The position numbers and the translations under genes are program-made. A DNA stretch of 64,000 bases from Glandiceps talaboti (taxonomy: Eukaryota > Hemichordata > Enteropneusta > Spengelidae): contig NC_135568.1 of NCBI RefSeq assembly GCF_964340395.1, positions 3,648,501 to 3,712,500 of the forward strand. Direction: 5' to 3'. How positions within the stretch are numbered: position 1 is the first letter of the stretch; every line of letters begins with the position of its first letter. This document shows positions 26,054 to 40,100 of the stretch, in pieces. A model generated the notes under the pieces. It was given only the letters and a program-made list of their open reading frames with translations, was not told the origin of the DNA and did not search any database.

Positions 26054-29000
26054 GACAGACAAAGAAACATAAACACATAGAAAGCAGACAAACAGATATA
26101 CATTGTATAAATATACAGATACACACAGATCTATACAGACAGACAGATAAACAGATATACAGACATGCAGACACAGATATACAAACATATTAAGACAAAC
26201 AGGCAGACAAGGGTAGATATATAGACAAATCGATGGACAGATATATCTGTAGACAGACAGACACACAGATGGACAGTCAGACAGTCTGACAGACAGAGAG
26301 ACAGATAGACAGACAGCCTGACAAACAGATGGACAGATAGCCTGACAGAAACAGACAGATGTCTCTGTAAATGTAGTTCTCTTACCTCAAAACATTTCCT
26401 GATGTGTCTTTTATCAATTTTCAGATTCATGGCTTTCAATAATTTACATACTTCTTCAAAATCTATGCAGCCATCATTGTTTCTGTCAGCTTTCTGAAAG
26501 AAATCTCTGATCCACATACAATAGCATTAAGGAAATTAAGTAGGGAACCCTAGTAAAATGATTGGGAAACTCAGGTAGATTTTACCTACTTATCACCCTT
26601 AACAAAAACACTGTAGGGAACCTGATAAAATGACTGGTAAACTCAAGTATACTTTACCTACTTACTGGCCTTAACATAAACACTGGGAGGTAACCCTGGT
26701 AAAATTAATGAACTAAGGTAGATTTTATCTACATGTACTTACTGCCCTTAACAAAAACATTGGTAGGGTTCAACCCTGGTAAAATGACTGGGGAACTCAG
26801 GTAGATTTTACCCACTTACCACCCTTAACAAAAACGCTTGTAGGGAACCCTGGTGAAATGACTTGGGAACTCAGGTAGACTTTACCTGCTTACTGCCCTT
26901 AACAAAAACACTGGTAGGAGAACCATGGTAAAATGACTGGGAACTCAGGTAGATTTTACCTGCTAACTGCCCTTAACAAAAACATTGGTAGGGAAGCCTG
27001 GTAAAATGACTGGGAACTCAGGTAGATTTTACCTACTTACAACCTTTCACAAAAACACTGACATGTGCCGTAGTTCACTTTTAAACCAAGCACCCATGTA
27101 CTTCATAGACTGTTTACAAATCAACCCTACACCCTACATGTTTAAAGTCTATGGTTTACAGACAAGGAAGACCTCAACAAAATGAATCTAATCCTGAGTA
27201 AGGCTGTCCTGGTAGAGATTAAGTCCGAATGTTCACAATCAATAATTCTTAGTTTATGTCCAAATCTGTTTTTGCTACAAGTAACAAAAATATAAAATTT
27301 CCAAATTAATTGAATTAATAAGTATAATTCCAGTATAAAATCTTAAGGATATTTATTTCTGTTGGCCATGACATCAATATGGGCATGCTGTTTCTTTAGA
27401 TGGCGTATTCCATTCACCCATTGTAAGGCGTCTTCTTCGCTGTTCGCCACTAGATCAACTGTTTCATTGTTAACACCAACTATCAAAGAAAAACACTGAG
27501 CATCTCCAAACTTCTTGACACTCGCTGACCTGAATGTATCAGTGGACTTACCAGTACGTACTTCTTTGATGTCCTCAATATTGACTGCAATAATAAAAGA
27601 TAAAAGATAAAAGACAAATGAAATGTGAGAGTGAGTTCAATGGATTTGGTGAATGTGTCGGTGGGCTTATCATTATTACATATGTACCAGAGATTACTTG
27701 CACCAGGGCGCACGCATACTAGTGGTATTTGCACTGCAGTGCAATACAGGAAACATTATCACATACCTGCGTGCAAGTGATATGCAAATGAGGCTACGCT
27801 CGTTCCTTGCACACAAAATCATGTGATCACACACTATGAATTTTATGGAAATTTGCAATTTTGGATAAACATGTAATAACAACACAATCCCATGCCACAT
27901 GAGTGCCAGTGCTTGCAGTGTTTCCTGCTGGATTTTCACTCACTATGCTCGTGCAAGTATGACTACAGAGAGAGCAATACAAATATGCTCATCGAAATTG
28001 AAGCATGAAGGAATGCATACAGCGCCCTCTCTTGACAATCTGAAACTACCATATCAATGATCATATGCATATACCAATCACAGTATGCCACCTTTGTACC
28101 AAGTTTTAAAGAAATCAGTTAATGCATGTCTTCCATAGTACATCATCTTTGTGCCACATTTGAAAGAAATTATTAATTTATGCGTGTCATAAACATGGCT
28201 GGCCACATCAGACACACAGATGGGCATACACACTGATCAATTTCCTCCCTCAACGGTTCCATTTAATAGGTGTAACCATTATTTGACTTCCTACATATTT
28301 TCAAAAGATTCCTCCATAATTATTTCTGAGAGACAGGAGGTAGAAATAACAATGTAAAATTAGCATAATTTATCCTTGCAAATAACCAGGCACCTAAATA
28401 AGCAATGTACACACATGGCCTTAAAATTTTCCCAGTTTGAGAACACATGTCGAAAATATTAAATACTAAAATTAGCAATAATCCTTAGATAAATTAGTGT
28501 GCATCTGTTTAACCAAAAATCCCTGTTGAAATTTCAACTATCAGTAAAAATAGAGCAATAATAAATATGTCACATAATCAGGTGTTTTGCTGGGCTATTT
28601 GGAGTATCTGGGCTTAAATAAAGATTAGCATAAACCTATTCTAATTAGAGTATATTTATAAGTTAATTTCGCTCATGTGGTGAAAACCTGCTGGCTGGTC
28701 CCCGATGAATTATTCACAACATCGATCATAATACACAGAACTTGATGGGACATTTCTAAACATTGATATTTCGTAAAAGGAACCATCATGAGATTAAACA
28801 CACACCAAATTTTAATTTAGAAATATTAGTTTTAATCATTTTTATATAATTTTATTTTCATTAGATATTATCCAACATATCAATCATATAATATATACTA
28901 CTAAACTAATGAGAATATAGAGTCTCATTTAGGTGGGCAAATTGCTGGTAAGCAAAACTGTACCATTTTTGAAGGACTGAAATTTGAACTAACATCAGCT

Positions 29001-29753
29001 GAGTACAGACATATGTATGGCTTGCAGTGACAGCTCCCACTGATATTAGATAACAGCTATGAACTAAAAGTGTTCCTTTGGGTTAGTTTTGCAATATTAG
29101 GCTGAATTGAGACCTATGTACATTAATATGCAAATAAATTATATGAAATTTGAAGCTTGTATTCTTTCGATAATGAATTACCCAAAATGCAATTTAATTA
29201 TGCAAATAAACCATTAAAATCATTAGCTACATCAACAAACTTTGTTGGCTATTTGAGTTTTGCTATCATCAGTGTATACACCTAATTATTTGAAATTTGA
29301 ACTTACCATTCTGAAGATATTGCCTAATTACCATTCTGAAGATATTGCCTAATTACCATTCTGAAGATATTGCCTAATTACCATTCTGAAGATATTGCCT
29401 AATTACCAAAATCATTATTTATGCAAATGCACAATTACTAATCATACAGGATGTTTAGGAAAACCTAACCAGTTCCCCACATTGTCTCACCGAATCTCAA
29501 TACCAAATTTCACTTCAGATGAGCCAGTTTCTTGAGATATTACTGATTCAGACTCACAGACAGACAGATAGACAGACAGACAGACAGACAGAGACAGACA
29601 GGCAGTCAAACAGACAGACAGACAAACAGACAGACAAACAGACAGACAGGCAGACAGAGACAGACAAACAGACAGACAGAGGCAGACAGACAGAGAGGAA
29701 CACAGACAGACAAACAGAGAGGCAGACAGACAGACAGACAGAGGCAGACAGGC

Positions 29754-29802
<49 letters not shown>

Positions 29803-32800
29803 CGTGGTTTATTTTACTAATACAGTTATACTTTATCATCATATCACAATTGTGATCCAACCAAGTGATCATCAATTAATGTCATTAATGACTTTCAAAA
29901 AATGGTAAAGGCTGGTACATTTAGTTGCTAAAAATTCGGTCATGTACGCTGTATCACATAACAATGCATAATTGCACACTGTATTATTCTGTATCTATAA
30001 ATTTGAATACAGTCACACCTCCATGCACATATAAATTATTTATCAAGCCAAAATGAGAGATTGTTGTTTCTCGTCCCTGTGTATGTCCTAAAATAGATGC
30101 AAACTAACTCTATTGTTCTTTAATCAATGTGATAAATTACACAAGTGGATGATTAATGCAGTTCCTATGTTGTGCGATTCCAATCACCCTGTGATCAAGA
30201 TAGTGTAAACATTGAAAGTCCCAAAACAACACTGCAAGTTCATGGAATTCTAAATAAACTAGCTTTCAGAGTGCTGCTCTACTGAGACTATAATTAAACA
30301 ATAGACAGTGGTCAATCAATCCACTTCATAATCACAATCCACTGTCTATGATTAACCCTTTCAGGACTAGAAACTTTCCCGCCAAAATTTTTGAACAAAA
30401 ATTCTTGTTTCTCTGTAATTTTTGGAAAAAGAGCAACTTTATTTTAGACCAGAATTCAAGAAATATTACTTCCCAATGAAGTAATATTCTTAAATTTTAG
30501 AAAATGTTCTTACAATCAAGTTTCTATTTATTCCAATGTCATCTCTAGGAATGAAAAGGTTAAACCAATGTCTATTTAATAGTTTTGAAGCCCTAGACGC
30601 TGCTTTGTTATCATATATGCTACGCTACCATTGGCAGCATTGGATTTAAACTTCTTTCATTCCAAAAAGGAAAGTATAATGAATCAAATCTGGAATCCAT
30701 GTCATCCTGTAATTCAGGAAAGCCTTGGAAAAAATCCAGGAAATGCATATATTTGAATTGTTCATATTCTATATCAGACTAAACGGATGTCTGTTGAATC
30801 ACAATTAGTTAGAGTGAATAAAATCATTTGATAGTTAGCAACATTCTGTTTCCTTTGTATAAGATAAGGCAGATCAATGCAGGGAGATATTTTACAAATG
30901 TACATCTACATTAGTATTACTGTACTGATGCATTTGTTTTATCCTTGAATACATGCTCATTACAAGGACTGGTGTTCTTAATATTTACATAATAATTTGC
31001 ATACTAATTTACATATTGAATTAACATGATCAGAACATATAAAATGGTTGATTTGTTTCATTTACGTATTTATATAAAATTTAATGACCAGAAAAGATCA
31101 TTTTTGGTTAATCTATACAATGATTTGCATAATCAATTTACATAAAATTAGCATAACCAGAACACTTGTGTAGGTAATTTGTATAACAATTTGCATAGTA
31201 ATTTACATAAAATTAGCATGATGAGAACAGGTGCAATGGGACTTATGTCATAATGGTTAATTAACGAATTTAGTTTTTTATGAGGTAGGTTAATTAATTT
31301 ATAAATTTATTAATTTATCATCCCAGATGTACTCAGGGGATTTATACTAAAACATTTTTTTAAATTTAAAAACTGTTTGAATTATTTCCCAAATGTACAA
31401 TTAGGATATCCCAGCAGAATAACAGTTATGCTACAGTAATCAGTTTTATACATTGCCATGGATAAGAAATGGGTATTTTTTTTGGATTTTTAATTTCATA
31501 TTCAAACTACTTTACTGTGTTTTTCTACTTGAAAAAAAATTGTAACTCAATTGAATAATTGCCTGAAAACAATTTTGAAATGTGTAAAGAATTTATTTAT
31601 GAATCACTTCCTGTACTTAAAATAAAATAAGTGTTTACACATTTTAAAGTTTTTGTATTGATGAGTTAGAAAGATGGATTTGGTCTATGTTGTTTCATAA
31701 TTTTTTCAGGTATGTACAAAGACAAAATGATGCTGTTTCAAAAATTAATATATAAAAGACCGCCTATTTCCCATCCACTGTGCTAAAAAAAGTCAAAGTC
31801 AAAAGTCTACATCTGTTGAAAATGTGGATCAAAACTGTCACAGTGATATTGTGGTACATGAATATATGTACCAACACTACATGGGAGTAACCTTCAACAC
31901 CCCATTCCCCCACACCACCCCTTAACCCCCATCCTACCCCCCACCCCATGTAGTTTTCATTTAGTTGGGATCTTATACTACTGTAATGTGTTGTTTTTAT
32001 GTATCATATGTACCAACCCTAACTAATGGGAACAAACATCCTCCCATCCCATCCCATATTTTCCTAAGGGTAATGATCGTTCATGTGTTGCTGATATCAA
32101 CTGTAAGGTTATGTGTTATAACAGGGCTGAAAATTAACAATAGTCCCGTGTCCAAAGACTACCAATTCTTGTCATGGTGCTACCACGAATTACAGCGTGT
32201 AGCCCACTCAGTCTACAATGTATGTACTATTGACTTAAACGATGGAAGACTTACAGACATGAAAGTATTTTAATAACAAACATATTTCCAATAGAGTAAC
32301 TTGTTTTCAGTTCAGGAACTACTTGTCACCATCCTTGGGCTACCAATCAGAAATTGGTAGCCCACTGAGACTACCATAGAAAAAGTTAATTTCAAGCCAT
32401 GTATAATAAGGCTAACTAGTACCACATGCACCATAATTGTTAGTACACCCTAAACGTATAACTGTGTCAAGTATATTGTAGATTTGTATATGGGTCAGTG
32501 ATACATGCTGAGTGAACTCTAATTACAACAATGATCAAAACAGAATGTATCCTTGAACTCTGTACTACCATATGAACCATACAATATACCAGGCACCATT
32601 TATTTCATACCGGGGACCATTTATTTTAAACTTTATGTCTCACATAAAGTGACAATGGAAACTACAAAAGTAGAAAATTTAAAGAATGTTTAAAGGCCCA
32701 TAATCCAATCCCATGTTTTCCTATTAGTGTTTAATATCTTAACACAATATCAGTGGAGCTATAAGCATCAGATGCATGTAGGATCCATGCTGGCATAGAT

Positions 32801-34080
32801 GCTGAAAACCAGGGTTTCAATCCCATTTTCTCAAGGTTCTCCCATTAATTTATCAGTGGAACTATAGTATAAGTATACAAATTCTTGTGTCAGGGCAAAC
32901 TTGTTCTATACATGTATCTCTACCAAACAACTGTATTTCACAACTCGATTATGATACTTACCAGAATTGGGCTTTTAAAAGCTACATTTGTACAAGTGCA
33001 AAATCAAGAATATTTTTTTTAAAAATTTAAGCAAAAAAATGAGAGAATTGTTTCTGGTCAGGACAGTTTGTCTAAATGGTGTGATGACACTTTTTTTTCC
33101 AGACACAGTACAACAATATAAAACTGCACACAATATCACCATGAAATACCGAGGAAACTGTACACTGTGTTTGTAAAAGAAATACAAGTAGACCAAGGTA
33201 CATTGGTGCTGAGTTATATTTCCTACTAATACCACAGCCCCCTGTATACTGATGTCATGACTTTACACGGAGTACATTCATTACACCTCTGCATCCAGGG
33301 ATGTACTGGTAGCTAGTTTTAAATATAGCCGATAAAATGTGAAACATAGGCAGGAATATCTAAAACGAGACTCATAAATTTGCCAAATAGCAGAAATATA
33401 CTGATTGAAATAAAGAATTTTAACCAAACACTGAATGCAGAGTACATGTAGCTTGTTGTTTTTGTCAGTTATCGACCCTTACCTATATCCCTGGCATCCT
33501 CATTTGTCATGTTCACATGTACACATGCATTTACATTCAAAAGCTGGTTACCATGATCAATTGTCTCCATGTACACAGCCACCATTTCAGTGCCAAGTGC
33601 AGGTAAAGAACCCGAAATATTTGATACAACAATGTACTATTTAAATAAACATTTCCAAGATGTTTATCATTAAATTATATTGCCATGGCAACCAGGCTTA
33701 CCTCTACTTTCACTGGGTTTCTTCTTAGACGGGAGATACGCAATATGGTCATTGTTTTTATCCAATCTATATATTCGGCGATATTTCTTGCTGGATTTCA
33801 CTTTTATAAATCTTGTTCCCTTGTGCAGAGGACGCAGCAAGCGATCATCTATGAAAATGAACACATCATACAAAGAATGGTTTAAATACCAGACAGATAT
33901 CAGGCAAATGTACATTTTGTTTTAATTGGATAAGAGCACCTTGATAAACACACTCCTCCTCCTCTCCCTCCCTCCCCCTCCTCTCTGTCTCTGTCTGTCT
34001 CTCCCTCCCTCCCTCTCTCTCTGTCTGTCTCTATGGCTCTCTGTCTTTCTCTCTGTCTTTCTCTCTCTGACTGTCTCTCC

Positions 34081-34159
<79 letters not shown>

Positions 34160-37100
34160 GACTTAAAAAGCAAAAAACATCTTAAAATTGAGATTCCTCT
34201 CGATTTTGTTTTCAATATGAAATAGTTCAATGTGTGTGCTTTCATTTATCTTCTGTGACATAGCATCTGAGCAGAGTAGCATCCGAGCAGAGTGACTGCA
34301 CAAAAACTGAAGTGTAAATACTGTCTGGAAAACTATATAACTAGTGGAAACATATGGAAATGACACAAAATGACGTACCAGTACAAACACATTTATCTTG
34401 TGTTAAGAGTATTTATATAATGCCATCAGGGTATTATTAAATGAGTTTTAATTGATTTCCTCACTTCAATCTCAAATGTTCTGTTCCAATATATTCTCTT
34501 TGAAGGTGCACAGTGCTATATGAGCTAGTGCAGTGAAGTTTTCCCAAATAGTTGATTTTCCAGTTCCAAGATGCATTGCATGAGAGGACGTCGCTTTGCA
34601 CAACTTAACAACTTGATAAATATCAGCCACGCTTTAAATATCATATCTGACTCTCTACACTTAGTCCAGAGGTGCTAAAAACTGACATGATGTGATTATT
34701 GACACCAAATCTATATTTTTTGACATATATATCCCTAAAGTAAAGGTAAACGTGCCAAAGAGGTATGAGCATGTCTAAGATACAGCTGTGAACATACAAT
34801 GGCGAGTTGGAGGGATGGATAGACGGACAAAAAACTCAATGGATTCTAGTCAGATTCAATTACAGTGTTACTGATAACATCCTTTTGTTCAATTAGCATA
34901 ATAGGAGTCCTGAGTACCTGCATAATGTTAACCTACAAGTATTTCTAGAGTTATCAAGGTATACACCCACATACACAATAAATGTCGTATATGCACGTCA
35001 TGCTGTCATGAGATGATAGATGAAACATGCACAGTGCAGTACAGTAAAGGTTACAGGCATGGCTCAATGACATGCATATTTTATACACATTGTATACCAT
35101 GAGGAACATCTCATTTGGTATGTGCAATCATGCTTGTAGTTTTCTGCTGTGTTTCATTTGCTAAATGTTTGTGAAAGTTGGCTCTACAGAGAATACAATT
35201 ACTCTTGCAAACAACATATTGGCAATCATGATGTCATACATTTCAAATACGCAGTTGCTATGACTGTTAAGTGTTATGCAGTTGATATGACTGTTATGAA
35301 GTTGCTATGACTGTTATGCAGTTGTTATGACTGTTATGCAGTTTCTATTACTGTTAGGCAGTTTCTATTACTGTTATACAGTTGCTATTACTGTTATACA
35401 GTTGCTATGACTGTTAAGTGTTAAGAAGTTGCTATGACTGTTATGAAGTTGCTATGACTGTTATGAAGTTGCTATGACTGTTATACAGTTGCTATGACTG
35501 TTATACAGTTGCTATTAATGTTATGCAGTTGCTACTATTGCTATACAGTTTCTACTACTGTTATGCAGTTGCTATGACTATTATGCAGTTGCTATGACTT
35601 GTTATACAGTTGCTATTACTGTTATGCAGTTGCTACTATTGTTATACAGTTTATATTACTGTTATGCAGTTGCTATTTCTATGCAGTTGCTATGACTGTT
35701 ATGCAGTTGCTATGACTGTTATACAGTTGCTATTACTGTTATGTAGTTGCTGTGACTGTTATGCAGTTGCTATGACTGTTAGGCAGTTGCTATGACTGTT
35801 ATGCAGTTGCTATGACTGTTATGCAGTTGCTATGACTGTTATGACGTTGCTATGGCTGTTGTTATGTAGTTGCTAATAACGTTAATATGTTTGGAATCAT
35901 ACATTCCCCAAAAACACCATAGATTATGTTTATACTTGGCATCATAGCCAATTGTCATAATCCTCCTATCTCAAGCGTTCCATGATAGTTTTGATAGCTT
36001 GATATGTATATATATTAAGTATATAAGATCAATGTAGCCTTCACTGTCTACATCACTGGTCTGTGAATATGCTAGCATTCATTCTTAGAGGATAAAACAA
36101 AGGGCTAGCATAGTCACATATCAGTGACATAGACAGAATCTGGGTTAGACATGATAATAAGCATGCACTTCACAACTGATATGATACTACAAATAGTTAC
36201 CACTGACAGCTCCTATCTCTTACTATGTGGTGACCAGTGGGCCCTCTAAGCCAATTTGACGTCCCACTGACCCACACAATTTCTAGTGATGCATCAAAAT
36301 TTGGTGTTCCCTATCTCTTACTACATGGTGTCGACTCTCAAGACATGCCATTTTTTCTCATTTTGACTCACAACAACAAAATTTGGCTATCATTAGAGGG
36401 TACTCTGGTATTGTCATGATATGCATTATGGCCCAAGGCTACATGATTCCAGGCTATACAACAATAATACCGCATCTTAATTTACAAAGTTGTAAAGTTA
36501 TTGTTTACTGAAGCTTACCCTGCCAACTCTGATAGTACAAGGTTTTTGTTTAGGACAGGTACATAAAATACACTTGACTTCCCTGGTATTTATCTCGGAA
36601 TTCTAAAAATCTATGCAAGTCTTACAAATCTCCCCCTCCCCCCCCCCCTTCCCTCCCTTACTAAGGTACCCACTGAAATGAGCACATTGAAGTGACTCTT
36701 TTTAATATTGTTTCTTATCATAACATTAATGGTTGTCAGTTCAAATAACAATCGAAAAGAAAAAGAAATCAATTCAGGACTGAAAAATGTTCCCTGATAC
36801 CATGAAGGATATCTACCACCTAAGTTTGCCTCTGGACAATTATGCAAACGCCAATTCAACATTTCTATGGCAAACAGAAAAATGTATTTATTTATCAATT
36901 AATCTAAAATTAGTGATAAACAAATTTGTTAATAGGGCATTTTTCTCCTTTGAGTTTATATACATATACCAAGTTTAGCAAGAACATATCAAATTAGCAC
37001 AGAGACTTGGCTAACTGGCTTGATTGTATGTTGTTTGCTAAAACAGTCACGCCAGTACATGTACAACAATGTTCAACCAACTGTATCTCTTAGCCTGTCT

Positions 37101-40100
37101 TTAAGCTGTGCTACAACTACAACTACAACTAGTAACACTGAAGTAAAGCACTTTCTCTGTGTGCTACACTTGTTTATAGCATTCATATCAAGTGTAAAGT
37201 ATACTGTTTCTATTAGCAAATGAAACAGTATACTTTTACACTTGATATGGATGCTATAAACAATTGTGGTACATACAGAAAATGCTTTACTTTGGTGTTA
37301 TGGGTTGTATACTAGCTAGTAGCAAGTTTCTCTATTGATCACAGTGTAATCTTTCACTCCCTGATGTTTAATTAGTGTACATTTCACCAGTGGTGTTTTA
37401 AGTAGAGTCTTCCAGATAGGGGCACTGTGGGATATCTATTGTAAAGTTGTATTGTGTTCTAGTTGCTAATTCAACATGAAATGTTGGCGTTGTTTGTTTA
37501 CCATCTGAGTGAAGTGAGTGAGTGTATGTGTGTCATATTATCTGTGTAGTGACTAGCCAACCTTGATCTTATCAATAATTTGTTTACAACTAAACATCAA
37601 GAAACATAAGATTACAGTGTGACCAATAGAGAAACTTGCTGCTAGTAGGTAGTTTCAGCACAGCTTGAGACAGGCTATCTTGTCAGAACGAAGAATCTAA
37701 ATTTTAAATTGTCTTATTTGGCCTTGATGAGGATATATTTTTTTATTAATATATTCAATTTAAGATAATGACTCACCTGAGCATGTAATACAATTACAAA
37801 ATCAATTAAAACTTTGTAATGTAACAAAATACTTGAATAAATCTTCATATTACAAGACAACATGTAGACGGGTCGGAGGTTGAAAGCTAGGATTTATTTG
37901 TCAATTTCCATGCAGTATAAAAGTTTGTTTGTAAATAGTCAATTTACGTATGTGTCTCAGAAATAAATATCTTTCAATTTTGGTGTTACTTTATTCAAGA
38001 AAACATCAACCCATTCACCAGTATATTTTTCAGTGAAAAGCAAACAACATCACAACATTTATATGGCAAAGTTTTAGTAGATTTACAGATCAGCCATTGT
38101 TTGTGCGGTCTAATCTCACTTTCTCCAAACTGACAGATCAGTCCACAGGCACTCAAATCAATTTGTATGATTTTATTTTTAAAAATGTACAGTAAATACA
38201 TGTATGAGATAAGAATCTAAATTTTACATTCATATTTACTTTACTTTTTTTCTTAAATCATACAAAATTGATTTGCATGCCTATGGACCAGTCGTTCTTT
38301 TTGCAGACTAATCTCCCTTTCCAAAAACTGACAGATCAGCTCAGTTGTGGGCACAGTCTACTCTTCCTTTCTCCAACTCGGGCTGATAAGTCCTGGATTG
38401 ATGACGTCATTGCAGTTTAAGTTTTTTATGTGATTTAAGCGAGTTTGATTTTCAAACAAACTGCATAACCACCAAGAAGAACACTAGTTCACTGTGACAC
38501 TTTTCACGCACTTCTGAAATAATAGTTGCCTGCAAGATTTGTCATTGCTATGTACACTACTGCCATCACTTGTTACAAGGTTTAGCTTGTAGTGACAGAA
38601 TTAAGCCACAAACAACAAAGACTATCTCTCAGTCTAAAATAATTGTACATGTATATTAAGGGAGGAGTAGTACACATACTATGTGTCATATTTCATGACT
38701 TGCATGTAGCATATCTATATTTGTGCCTTGGCATCAGCGTTACATTTCAACTGACAGTTATTAATGACAACATTGACCAATCAGAGGAAATCACGAGAAA
38801 ACTGTCTGCAAAGGTACAAAATACTTGTGTACACAGGTATTTCAATAACAAAGGTGTTTTTTCAGTTCAAATATTTCAAGTGCCTAGCAAACATTACTTG
38901 TTGACAAAAATTCAATAGAAATGTCTAAAAATCAATAAAACCTCATATTATAAATAATATATTACATATCACTGTAACCATGGTTACACATTCCATATGT
39001 TGATGAAAAGTAAACAGCAAAATTATTTTGATCATTGATAATATGTATATGTACTTCACAGTAAAAAACAACTTTTGGAGTGGTATGACTTGATTCAAAT
39101 ACACATAGAATGTACAGAATGCTATTGTGAAGCACAATCCATGCTGCATAACTGTACTGAATTTGGAGGCATTTGATTTGATGAAGTTAATGTATAACAT
39201 AGCAGACTGGATCCATATGATATTAATCTAGTCTAGTATATGGCTATCATTGGGTTGTCGGTGGCCGAGTGGTTAAACCACTTGCCTCTTACCACTGCGG
39301 GTCAGGGTTCGAACCCAATTCAGGGTTCGATTAAATTTACCACGCTTTAAGTAAGAAGAGTGTCGTTCTACCGAACAATGCAGGTTTTCCCCAGGTACTC
39401 CGGTTTCCTCCTGCATTAACACTGAACATTGAGGCGGGTCACTTTCTATAGGTGTTAGTCACCTGTGTGACTCATCCTGACTTTATATGTCAAAGATGAA
39501 TAAATAAAATAAATAAATAAATTACGATTTACACCTCCACGTGGTTTAGTTAGAGACCATGTTGGAATCCAGACTATTGGTAATCATACACAAGAAAACA
39601 AGTGACAAAGTTCTGGGTAGTACTAGAGTCTAAAGTACAAATTACCTGTCTTTGGTTACTGTATAATGTTTAGGAACTGTATTACAGCATCTACAACTTG
39701 TTAACCTCTCCTTATTCATGACAGTGCTAGCAATATTTATGGTATCATATACATTACAATTTAACAATAGGGTATATTCATAAAGTTACTATAGAACCTA
39801 CAAATCATACTAAGGCCTAAAAAAAACTGTTTGGTTTCGGTTACCCAACCCCACCTAGTGCTTTCACTGCTGACCCTAAACTCTTTCTTTCTTTTTTTTT
39901 ACGTATTTGAGGGGAAAAAAATTTTAAATTTTTTTTTTACAAATTGAGTTTATCAGAATCAAACAATTTTTTTTAGGCCTAACTGGAAGGCATGTTTATT
40001 CTATTTCTCCAGTGCAGTCACCCCAGCTCTACAAATGGGGGACATGGTTACAGGAATTGCTCCCTCAGTGCAGTCACCCCAGCTCTACAAATGGGGGGAC

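Noticed and set aside
26506-26515. AT-AG ending for the plcd U12-type intron
   Set aside because: In frame and not excluded, but it deletes the family-conserved Trp; kept as the second choice.
26131-26517. 128-codon frame that starts with the EF-hand sequence
   Set aside because: Only the first 43 codons are real (plcd exon 4); beyond the donor GAGGTAAG it reads into an ACAG satellite.
39254-39330. Functional tRNA-Leu/Ser gene
   Set aside because: A and B boxes are present but the acceptor stem does not pair and the sequence continues into a SINE body with an AAAT tail.
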